Below, piece by piece: positions 40,901 through 52,900 of a stretch of DNA of 64,000 bases. The notes under the pieces were generated by a model. The model made no database searches and was not told where the DNA came from. It saw only the letters and a program-made list of their open reading frames with translations. The translations under genes and the position numbers were made by a program. The stretch's first letter is position 1, and every line of letters starts with the position of its first letter. The stretch is taken from assembly GCA_032622095.1 (NCBI GenBank), contig CP136063.1, forward strand, positions 120,364,723-120,428,722. Direction: 5' to 3'. The DNA is from Siphonodentalium dalli (lineage: Eukaryota; Mollusca; Scaphopoda; Gadilida; Siphonodentaliidae).

Positions 40901-43900
40901 TATCCTAATAACAAATATGATACGATATGATACTTGACTTCCAGGATACTCTACAATTTTTATTTATTACTACTTCCTTTTTATTTACGACTAGCTAAAA
41001 CTGCTCTGACGGCAGACTATCTGTTCATCGTTAGCATAATATAGCTTCCGGTGAGCAAGGTAGGGTACCTTTTTTGCGGGCCCAGGACACTGTGGCATCC
41101 CCCATTGCTCACTATGATGTGGGCACCATAAAAAAAAAAAAAAAAAATATTACACGACACCCACCAACAGAAGTGCAATTTGTGCCAGACCACCCACCTA
41201 TGCATTATTATTTTATCTTGACGTCCGGGGTGGTACACAAGTTTAAATGGAACAGCCCATATTTTCTTTCAGTCTCATAACAAAAACCCACAGCTTAGTT
41301 ATTATGTGCCATCAAGGCTCTCGGCATCAACACAGGACCTTCAGAAAATAGAAATTAATGGTGACGATGCCGTCTTCTATTACGACTTCAATGGTTTTCT
41401 TCCAGGTAAGATATGTTTTCTTCCAGGTAAGATATATTATACTGGTACATTATTTATGAAAATGAGACCACATATATATTTTTTGGGGTATTAAAATAAT
41501 TAATGTAATTCATCCCCTACTAATATTCCCGTCAAAGATACGTTACACACTGAACTACATGGTATATTCATCTTTATTCACAAGAAAGGATTCTATGAGA
41601 TCCGGTTAAAATTTATTATTTTGGTACGAAATAGCTTAAGTACCTTTTGAATCATTATTATTATGACGTAGCAGGTCAAGGTCATTTGTCCACTCGTTAT
41701 GTATATAAGCAAGTGGACCCGCAGTAAACGGCCTCTTTTTCTCTTGTGACAAGATTCGAAGGGAAGTAAAAACTAACGCTATGAGAAATGAAACCACATA
41801 TTATTGTCGGTTTCATTTAACAATTCCGTTCCACATTTTTTAACTTGTTGTGACATCGGTTCAATTTTGGAAACAACACAATAATTATTAAATTAATATC
41901 AGAGTGACAATTTCATTCAATTTCCCTGTTTTATTTGTTTTAACGCAAATAAAATACAAAAACTATATTGTTCTGTTGAAAATTGTCGGTAATTTCCCAA
42001 CTTCCGGTTTCGGAGCACGTGGTTTAGAATTCGGAATTAATTTCGGAATTGTACTTCGTCTGTTTATATGCAGCGGTTCACGTGTTGAACTTTCTGGGAC
42101 AATGCCTATACTGTATACAGCACTGTTGTTGTGTTATCTCTGTTTCTTGTGGTTTTAGAATGTAAGTATTAGAACATTCAACCAGTGAGACAACATTGGT
42201 TTATAACTTTGTTTATGTTGAAATTGGCACGTGACAACATTCGTTTTGTTTACGTTGAAATTCTGAAATTGTCACTCACAAATCTGTTTCATGTTGACAT
42301 AAGTAGCAAAATTAGGGATCAGGTTTGGGTCCCTTTTCGTTTATCTATGAATTAACTCACTTGTGTGGTTTTGCTTGGCTCATAGTTCACTATGAAATAA
42401 TTTACAATACATTGAGATTGTTTGCCAACAAAATAACTTTTTTGTCAGATCAATATGACACAATTTCACAAATAATGTGACGCTCAGTCACCTAATTTCA
42501 TGGTAAATTTTTGGGTCCCTTTCCTGATCCTTATACATGTAACTGGTCATACCACAGGCTATTTTCTTCCTCGTGTGGCCTCGGTTTCAGTAACCCCATT
42601 GTCAAGCAGGTTCAGGATAATCCAATTCCTCATTCCATGCGGACCTTGAGGTGGCCCAGCCGCATACTTCACCATTGAATTCACTGTAGCCAGACGCCAT
42701 ACTGTTCCGAGGGTGGGTTCCAGTGTTCACGGATCCGACCAAGCTCGCCCGCTCCTGCTGGATCCTACCTCAGATTTCGTCCTCCCACATCCTTTTACAA
42801 GCATGTGCGATGTACAAAATCTGTCAGCCCCCTAGGGAGCAACTTAACTGGTATCGCATCACAATTTGCCATCCAAACTTGGATAATAGCCATGCAATTT
42901 GGTATGAATTTTATGTCAACTTTGAGATTGAGAACAAAATACTATCTCATCATGTCCATGTGAGGCAATTTATTTGATAATCAAAATTTCCAAGTAAGTT
43001 GCTCCCTGGCGTCTACCCTCGGTGGAATTGCTGTTAAGACCATTTCCCGGGACTCTGCATGACCTTCAAATGCTTGCTATTTGGCGGGAGGCAAGTTGTA
43101 CCAGTGTAGCCACTGGGGCGGGTAGCGTTTCATAGTCACTGTCTTGGGGGGGGGGGGGGGGGGGGGGGGTGATACACGAATCGAGTAATATCTCAGATCT
43201 TGGCCTCGTGTCATCTAAAAGTTTCGGTTCATTCTATGTATATTTGACTGCTCTGCCCATTCAACATGTAGTTCAATGCAGATTGTGTGCATTTGGAAAC
43301 ACTAGTGTGGTGTCGTCCTGTTGGTCAGGTTTCTGGATTCGTGTCGTGATCTAGTAGGTCGCCGCTGCCCTACTGGCTACACTGTATGCTTCTGCTTCCT
43401 GTCAGGGTTTAAGCTGGCTCCGGTTAGGGGGGGAATCAGTCTGCTCATTAATCACTCCTCGATGTCTCTTCCAAGGCTTACACTGTCCTGTTTATTCAGT
43501 TTTTTACTCTAAAGATAACAAAATCCATTGTTTGGATCTGACGATTCCACATTTAGATTACATTTCTAATTAACAGGGCTACTTGCCATCCAACGCGAAT
43601 CCTGATTCTCACTTTGGATTTCGAAGAGCTCTTGCTGCTTTTTCTTGTCTGTAACAAAGAACTAAGTTAATTGCAAGGCATCGAGGGGTTGCAGACGCAG
43701 TTTCTCTCCTCGGATATGGGTCCTGGGGGGTTCGAGGGGGGACCGAGCACTGGGCCACCAGACAGCGCGCCGTCTAATGCCGGGTAATCTCGGGTGCTGT
43801 CTATAACAGTGAACATAGCGCAGTCATCGGCCGGGGCAGTGACTTTTAACAGACACTCAATTTGTTTTTTCATGCGGTTTTACCTGGGCTCAAACTTATT

Positions 43901-46900
43901 ACCTTTCCACCTGTCACTGATTAGCATTGTCATTTGTTTATGGGTGACCGTTCGATTCTTCTAGTGGTAAATTTACACAGATCATCTTTCACCCTTACTA
44001 CGGTTCCATGGGGCATAACACCAAGCCTTGGATTCCTTCTAAGATTTTTGCGAGCTTCACTCGGGCCTTCTGCGATGTTGGGCTGGGTTTTTCTGCGAAC
44101 CAGTTGGGAATCATATTTCTCTTTGCGTAGAACATTCATCATCTTTTGACTCTACAGCCGTAGGACAATCCCAATGAGCTTTCCCTGTAGTACCAGGATT
44201 AGATCTATTCGCGCTCAATATTGTGGCTTTACAGTTTGGGTTCGCTTATCGGGTTACGATATAGACAATTGAACTCACGCAATCTTCTGGGGTGGCGGGT
44301 ACGGTGGGTAATAACCTGTTCCATGGGATCAGGTGCATTTCAGAACTTTGAGCCCTGCGTCATGCCAACAAAACTCATTGATGCCCTGCTTGATTGAGTT
44401 GGGCGTTACTGTACTCAGTGCTCCTTTTTTGACAGGCTGTCTTGAATTACTACACAACAGACGAGCTATTCGTCTAACGGCGCACATGAGGCAATCTTTG
44501 TTGGCGACGGAGTCTCTGCCCGCGGGGAGGAACTAGGGTCCGGGTCCTCGCTGTATGAGCGGCAGACAACCGTCCGACCATACACACATGTGATTGGTCT
44601 TCAGTAAAATGTTCCCTTCTGTTCACATTACTGGCATACCTCCTTGACCACATGTCGAATGGGTGTACAGTGGTGCTCAGGGTGTTTGGCCGCTTGGCCG
44701 CGGCGGAGTTGTGGGTGGTTTTTCGGGATTTGGTCGGTGGTGTGGCTTGTTGCTGTTCATCGGGGGGCTCTCGACGAGAGCTTTCCGATGGGTGGCGGCG
44801 GGCCGTGTTTCCTGTTGGGTCCTGGAGGGTTGCCCGTGGTTCGGCTTTGGTTGGGTGGTCGGTTGCTTTGGGCATTGCTGTGTACTTTCGCCTTGGTGGA
44901 TGAGGTGAGCTACACACAGCTCATAGACCCGGGCCCTTCGTCTGTTAAGAACAATCAGTGCATAACAAGAAGATACAATCTTCTTGTTATCGACATTCTG
45001 GTTGTTTTTAGACCTTAATCTTCCATGGCCTGTTCTTTCTTTCAGATTGTTTGGAGTTGTTCCATCACAATGGGTCTCCTCCTTCTACACATTTTCTAAT
45101 AAGTTACATGCAGACTGCAAAGTATTCCTTTCAATCATGTGTACATGTAACTGCATACACTATTGCATTGACAGGCTGTGGAAGTAGTTTACAACTCAGG
45201 ACTCTCCAAACTTTTTCTTCTCGATTGTTTCGATACCAGAAAACATTTTGGGACTTTCCAAGTCATTTAACGCTCTTGATCGTCTTAGTTACCTGGGGTT
45301 TTTGTTACCAGTTTCCAGCCTTAAAGTAAATTCCAATCAGGGGCATTGACCGACGGAATATGGCCTCTGTCTGGTGTATTTATTAACTGAAGTAAAATAC
45401 GTCATTTGACGGTCAGTCAGAAAATACTTATTTTGCGCCTTGATCAGTTTGTCGATTTGGGGTTGCACATTTACTGACAGTCGGTCGCAGACCTTACAAG
45501 CATGATGCAGTGGCTATTTAACTCTGGGTTTTCTTCACCATACATGAGTTGGGAGTATGTTTCTAATCGTCTTTACAGTTGCTACTTCCTCGTGTTACAT
45601 CCATATTGACCATTCAGGTAACAATAGATTTCCTTCCTCTGGTGTCGAAACGTCGGGTTAGCTTGGTTCGTTCAGTCACATACCATGGAGCTGGGCGACC
45701 TATGCTTTCTGCATATAACCAGCTTACTCCAGGGAGGAGGTGGCACATGCATGTACCTGCATATGAGATTTCACAATTACAGGTTTGTCTGACTTCAGAA
45801 CCAAAGGGGGGAGGTGCAGAGTTTCAGCCATTGGGCTTATTCTCCCACTTTCTCTACTCTACCTGGTAGCATCAATCAAATCTGCAAATCAGTACCTTTT
45901 GATCCATTTGTTGCTAAAAAAACTCCGCAGGTTCAAAAGAATTATTCTCAACTAAAATACAATAGTATCTCATTCCTCGCAGCCTCCTCCTATGAGTTGA
46001 TTCTACCATGTAGTTCAGTGTGTAACGTATCTTTGACGGGAATATAACATATTCCCTAATAAGATACTTACACACTGAACTCCCATGTCCCTCCCAAATT
46101 GGGATTTTCCCTCCCCGCTGCTCGGTCACACCCCTCGAATCTTGTAAGAGGATAAAAAGAGGCCGTTTACTGTGGGTCCACTTACTTATATACATAACGA
46201 GTGGACAAATGACCCTGACCTGCTACTCATAATAATAATGATTCAAAAGGTACTTAAGCTATTTCGTACCAAAATAATAAATTTTAAACGGATCTCATAG
46301 AATCCTTTCTTGTGAATAAAGATGAATATACCATGTAGTTCAGTGTGTAAGTATCTTATTAGGGAATATGTATTTTCTATTGAAAATGTTATTTCCTACC
46401 ATAAACAGCCATAAATTGAAAATTCACAATCCTGTTTGGTTAAAACTAAATAAAAGGGTCATGGTTCCATCTTAACTCTGGCACCATAAAATTACAATTT
46501 CTGGCTGCAACTTCAAGATATATAGTTCTGTACTGGTGGGAGGGAAGTATGATCAGCATTCATGTAACATTAATAAACGTTTCATTGTAAGTAGACCTTA
46601 TTAAGGACTGCTAATTCATTGTAGTCCGGTCGCCAAACACCCGGAATTCACGAATGCTTATTTTCGCGTATAAAGTTTTTTTCTCTGGTGGATTTTGTAA
46701 ATTCAGGTATCCGACATCAAGATTTTATCGGCTGGCCATCTGTTAGCCTTGAGCAATTTTTTTTATAGCGCCCTAAAAAGTATACCCCCCCCCCCCCCAG
46801 ATTTCCCCAGACGTAAAACCAGTTACTTGAAATTTGTTGCAAATTCACATGACTAATCTAGTAAAATGTATATATTTTCATGAAGCTAAGACATAATGAC

Positions 46901-49900
46901 ACTATTTTGCACCAATGCAGCTCCCGTCATGAAAGGGTTAATTGAGTTTCGTAACAGTTTGTTTTTCTTGTTGATGCCATCTTTAAACACATTACATCCT
47001 CGGATTTTAGATAGTATTGATGGTAGATGTATTGTTATTTCAGATGGACTTTTTCATAGGATTATAACACGCTTGATATGTGCATCTCAAGATTTTGGAG
47101 GAAATGACCCATCATTATACCGGGATTCTGGGAGATTTTTCATTGACTCAGAACATGACTTGGTGATAAATAAATCTTCTCGGCAAGCTATCCTGCAGGT
47201 TAGTATATGTTATAGAATGCATTGGAAGCCACATTAGCTCAGTCGGTTCAGAGATGCATGCAGTGAAGTGGGAACACATCTATACACAAAATTCCGTGTG
47301 AGTTCAAATCCACTAAGAGTTTCAGCTATCTGTTCGCTGTGTCTAGACAGACCAGTGTGCTTGTGTGAATTCCTCTCCCAGTGCTGTGTGTAGGTCGATG
47401 CTAGGATGTAGCAATCACATCAAGTGCCGATGTTAATGGCTGTCCCATGTACTACACATTCAAGAGGTATTATGTACACGTTAAAGAACCCTTATGTGGG
47501 AAAGAGATTCACAGTCTAGTAAAATTTAACCACATGCACTGGAGCACATTGGAAATGAGGCTCATATTTTTATGAGAGATTCATATACCAAATATGAATG
47601 AAATTGGTTCACGCTTGTTAGCTCAACTTTACTTTGTAAAGTTTGAGCTATTGCCATGGCTTTGTCGTCCGTGTTAATTTGGTTTTAAGCAGACTTACGC
47701 TGTGTTTCTTCACAGACATAATTTCATCGCATCATATCGCTACGGACGCTTACTCTCACACTCACTTCCGGTGGGTTCGTTCTATTAGCGATCTGCACAA
47801 GTCAATTACACTGTAGCTGGCAGTGGATTAATATTCCCCTTCTTCTGTTCCTTTAATATATTTTTTTTTCTTTAAAGTTCTTTTTCATAATATCCAGAGC
47901 ATGATATTATTTACATATGTACATCTACATACCGATACTTCTTGTCTACTCATCCATCTCAATCTTCCCATTCTGGAAGACTGAGAGCAACTGCTCACCT
48001 GAAGCACCACGCTTGGTCAAACAGTTTGCCAGCTGTAGTGATCCTGGGCACCACCTTATACTTGAAATTTCTCTCCTTTCCAAACACTGGTTTATGGCTC
48101 CTAATTCAATCCTAAGCCTTTTGTCATCTACCATCCTTGTTGAATGAACTGCTTCAACCACACTACGGTTATCCACATAAGCAGTAATCGGAAGCTGAGA
48201 ATTGTCAAATTTACACATTTCCATTAAAATTGTCCTCACATATATGGCTTCCTCTATACCCTCTTGAAGACTCGTTGCTTCTGCTGCCAAAGTTGACCTC
48301 ACCACTCTTCTGATTTTATGACAGTTCCAAGAAAGAGGGCATGACCTTTTTTCCTTAGAAACTATGAAGAGCACATATGCCATAGTACTGCTTATGCCAT
48401 CTGGTAAGTTAGCATAAGCAGCATTTGTGAATAGAATTAATCTCCAATTTTCAGAGCACAATTTCTTGACAGGAAGTTCCAAATGTGGAAATTTAATCAT
48501 TGAGTTTTCACCTTTGAGCTTGTTCATAATTTTAACAGCTCTTTATAGATCACAGACTTGTCCATTCTTAAATTTGGTACTCAGTTCAATTAACTCAAAG
48601 GCTAGATCTGGGCGAGTTCCCTGCACAATCCAATTAAGGCTTCCTACCAATGATCTTAATTCCGTATATTCTTGAGAACTTAATTCATCAGTTTTTCTGG
48701 ATCCTCTTTCAGCTGAAATACGGACATAATATTTTTTTACCCAAAATATGTATCTCCTATAATAAATATCTTGGACACTGAAACTAATGGTTATATATTC
48801 TTGCTTGCAAGATTCTAGAAGAAGTCGTTTTAAAAATCGGTACGCAATACCTCAAGTACGCGCACTTGTCAAATGCCAATTAATGGCGATTATATCTTTG
48901 GACCAATCATGCGAGTCCTTTCACTATAACAGCGATTGAAAGACAAGACCTCATTCATTTTAATTTCTTCCTCCTGTGTGTTTGATGCGTTTGACCGAGT
49001 GCGCGGGGCGGGAATGTTGATCCCAACTGGGAGGGCCCTTGCTGTGTTCAGTGTCCAAGATATTTATTATAGGAGATACATATTTTGGGTAAAAAAATAT
49101 TATATCTCCGTCAAATATATCTTGATTATATCTCCGTCAAATATATCTTGGACACTGAAACTAATGGTTATAATTAGAATTCTTGAAGAGGAGGAGGCCA
49201 CGAGGCAGATAATCCGACTATGTCCATGAAACCCACCTGCTGAAGCAGAAAAGACCTGCATCCTGACCAAAAAGATTTCTTGGTAGACATGTGCCAAAAA
49301 ATAGAAATCATTGTGTCCCATATGTAATAGTTCAGATAAACTCAAAAACAACTGAGCCTCCTAAAAGGAAACACCACGTACTTCATGTGCCCTACTAGTA
49401 ATGATCACAGGGTGAAGGTGTCCAGGATAAACATTGGTCATAGGCAAGGGGGATAACTCATTCATTCATGTACCTAATAGGATAAAGGAACCTACCCCAC
49501 CCCCCCCCCCTCCTTAGAGGATGAAGCAGCACTAGCACGACATCCAGAGGATGTTGACTGGCCCATAATACATGCAAAAGGGGCACCGAGGGGAAAACAC
49601 GGGTATGACACCCCCACCCCCCCCCCCCCACCAGAAAAGCTGAATCAATACTCAGAATGGATCTCACAAAATGAGGCAATGCTCAGTGCGGTATGACTGA
49701 CTTGACAGTATTTTGAGCCCGACCGAGAGACTCAGGGGAGATATGAGAAACCGTTGGGCCCAGACCAATGGGGGGGGGGGGGGGCAGGGATACACCAGGA
49801 AAACATGACTGAGTTGAGCACTGGAAATCATGTCCCTGGAAAGAAAAAACATACACATAAGGCAGGGGACCAAGATGGAAAGATTGCCTGCCTCTGGTAC

Positions 49901-52900
49901 ACCAAGCCAAGGAACTGGAAATTGAAGTGTACGGGCAACCAAGGAGAGGAACTAATACCGCGATTGGAACACTGTCTGATCATACGGCCAATCTGTGATG
50001 CAATGAACCGGCCTGCATGGTTTCAAAATAAATGTGGAACTTAGTTTAATATCGTTCGTCAGGTGGTGGTATAGGGAACCCATACCGTATGTTAGCAGAA
50101 AGTTACAAAAACTGTGATAACCCGCCAACTGGTATGCTCAAGCACCGATGGGCATGCGGCAATAATTGTGAAATGTCGCAAAGGTGAGAATCGGTAATCG
50201 CTAAATCAGATTAGAATTAGAATCACGCCTGCCAAGTGATGTTAAACACTCGGCCCGAGTGATAACATAGAATTGGAAAATATTCTTGGTTCAAAGTCGG
50301 TGCTGTGACAAATACGATAACAAAATGGACTACATACATGCCGCCTAGACACCAATGAAATGCCGATACGCTATATGATGAAAACCTATGGTGTTAGGTG
50401 GTCACTGAAAGATACATCCCAAATCTAGAAGTAAAATTGAAAATGACCGTAGTTCAGACGATAGTGTCTATGGAGCTGAATGGTCGATATTCATGATATG
50501 TTCGGCTAACTGAGTAGAGCGCCAATTTCCCCTGTGAGATATAGCACCCGCATACTAACTTATCAGGTTCACACACACAATCAAGTCCATAATACGTCTA
50601 GGTTTGTCTCATAAAAGCGGCCTAATTGTTGAATAAAAATTATTAGATTAGAAGGCCCAAAACTATAAAGACAGGTCTCAACAACACCTGGAATACCCTG
50701 ACGGGATAAGAACGGAGGTGAGAATGGAGGCGAAAGAAACTTATTCAGGAGCAGTTCCTGAATGCGGCACATAGCCAGAGCAATGCGATATGGCAGAAAG
50801 CAGACTGACAGAGGAAACCTCAAAGTACAAAGAACGAAGGTAATAGTGTACAAAACAGTCAGTCGAATGAATGCCACTTGTCGGCGACTAGGCACAATGA
50901 GGTAGCCAAGGCAAGAAAGGGTTCGGAAAAAACGCTATGTGCCGTGACAGCATGAACCTGGATGGACTGAGACAAAACCAGCGGTAGATGCTGCAGAACC
51001 TCCATCGCTGCTCATCGCAGCGAAAGTTGTGGAAGCCGTGACAAATTGAGGAGGCATGACCACCAACAGATTCAGAGCCTGCAGCGCAGGCTGTACCGAG
51101 TTGACGGAGGAAAATTCATTGTTGCCCATCTCTGAGAAGGTTGTGGAAGCCGCGACTACAAATAGAGGAGGCATGACCACCAACAGATTCCGAGCCTGCA
51201 GCGCAGGCTGTATCGAGTGGACAGAGGAAAATTCATTGTTGACCGTCTCTGCGAAGGTTGTGGAAGCCGCGACTACAAATAGAGGAGGCATGACCACTAA
51301 CAGACCCTGAGCATGCTGCGCAGGCTGTATCGAGTTGGCAGAGGAAAATCGTCACACGTTGGTTTTTGTTCTTGATATGTGGGCCCCATCCAGTCCTCCG
51401 GTTGTGGAAGACAGGCGTACTTCTCTGCGGATGGCTCAGGAGGCTGCGACCAATAAGGAGGAGGCATGTCCCGCAACCGACTCCAGCAGAGGCTCCATGT
51501 GAATGGAGGAAGCAAGAGAATGGCGCTGTTTGTTCTTCCTTTTTCTGTGCTGTTAGTATCGTGCTGGTAATGTATGCAAAATTGTGCTCAATTGTTATCC
51601 TAAGACCGAAGGACTGACCCATCCGAAATGACCCTCAGGGAAGGCACTCTCGGATGGGCATGGCGAACTCGGACACGCATCAAACGCTGCCAAATCCAGG
51701 AGATGTTGCGACAGCACGTCCTCGTCTCTGAACAGCACCGTCCATCCAGGAGATGGGGGGAAAGGGGCAAGTATCCCGACCAGGTCACCTGGTTTGATGA
51801 GGCAAGAAATTCGGAGCCTCGGAAAGGAAACTAAGTCTAAGTTCTGACCTAGGAGCCCAAAAGAGGCCAGAAACTGTACAAAGCAAGGCCACACTGGTGG
51901 AGGAAAGAACACAGGTGAATAATAGGGATACATACCCACCCCAAAACCGGGAGGGACGGATGCCGGAAAAGACGTTGACGAATGGAGGACAGGTCAGAAC
52001 CCGTGCGGTCAAATCCCCTGGAGTGGAAGCAGTGGCAGTTGACACATTGAACTGCGTAGGCAGGCAATGTGCCGAGGGCACCGGGCTTGCGAGCTAAACG
52101 GACCACTGATGTGGTAGCTGTAGCAAGTGGCCGGCTGGTGCAGCGATGGTGCGAACCCGCCGGAACCGGAGGCAGGACCAAGGGCAGCTGCACTTGGACC
52201 ACCATCGCTGCCCTTCTCTGCGGGGGCTATGGACGCCACGACCCTGAGGGAGGAGGCATGTCCACCAACCAACTCCAGCGGAGTCTCCAAGTTAATGGAG
52301 GATGCAAGAGAAGGTGCCACGTCAGCAGAGGTGCCACGATCATTGAACTTGATAATCGATAGTCAATACTAGATTAGAATCGATGAAGCGTATATAATAG
52401 CAAGGACAGAGGAAGTAGTGCATAATATTCACATGTGCATAATTTGTATCAGAAACCACCGAGATTGTCCTTCCCATGACAAAAATATAGTTTCGTTGAT
52501 TAGAAGGGTGTAATTGCACCGGTAATATAATTGTAAGTTGGGGTTATCTCAAATCAAAGGTCATTGTGTGATATACCCAAGTCCACTGACAATTTCACAT
52601 GCCCATAAATTAACGGAGATGGGAAATGTGCTAAATATATCTTCACATATTTTAATATTGATGGTGACCAGGTGGACTAGTGCAAATGGTGAATACCCGT
52701 GAATAGAAAATTGTGAGAGCAATCGTTACTGACTCGTGGGAAGGAAAGCCGGTAATTAGTAATGAGCACAATGCGTTACAAATGATCGTTAACCTGTCCG
52801 TTGGATATTAAACTGTAAAACAGGGTATCCAAATATGTCCGGTACTTTTCGACATCCGAAATAAAGAACTCAGAGTAATCGCAGCCGAAAATGGTAATCG

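Larger units (their letters stand above)
41525..46392 (+). mobile_element. DIRS-like element B, no intact ORF
   Basis: Same plan and sequence family as element A: inverted terminal repeats at 41525-41760 and about 46150-46392, and an internal complementary region at about 46008-46080 near the right end. It has no target duplication and no recognisable pol frame. Against A it lacks the hAT-like insertion. It carries instead an A-to-G altered Tc1-like MITE at 44668-44880 and a G tract expanded from 6 to 24 (43146-43169). The position of the internal region makes the + strand the sense strand. It lies in intron 12. Confidence 0.82.

Noticed and set aside
44668-44880. Diversity-generating retroelement style adenine mutagenesis
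   Set aside because: DGRs change A to any base. Here nearly all changes are A to G, in a hairpin, with no template/variable repeat pair beside an RT.
44668-44880. Cytosine deamination or RIP-type mutation
   Set aside because: Those give C to T (or G to A on the other strand). Only four C to T and one G to A are present.
44474-44917. 147-residue minus-strand and 124-residue plus-strand frames around the altered MITE
   Set aside because: Stop codons were removed by loss of adenines in the hypermutated segment, so these are by-products.
46921-47043. Upstream extension of exon 13 using the AG at 46920
   Set aside because: It keeps phase and stays open, but would insert about 41 residues into the conserved FLP-DGLFHR motif of COR.
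47226-47315. Functional tRNA gene
   Set aside because: Box A and B motifs are present but the cloverleaf does not close and the sequence runs into a SINE body.
51233-52362. Overlapping open frames in GC-rich part of element C
   Set aside because: They occur on both strands in several frames because of high GC. No domain is recognised.
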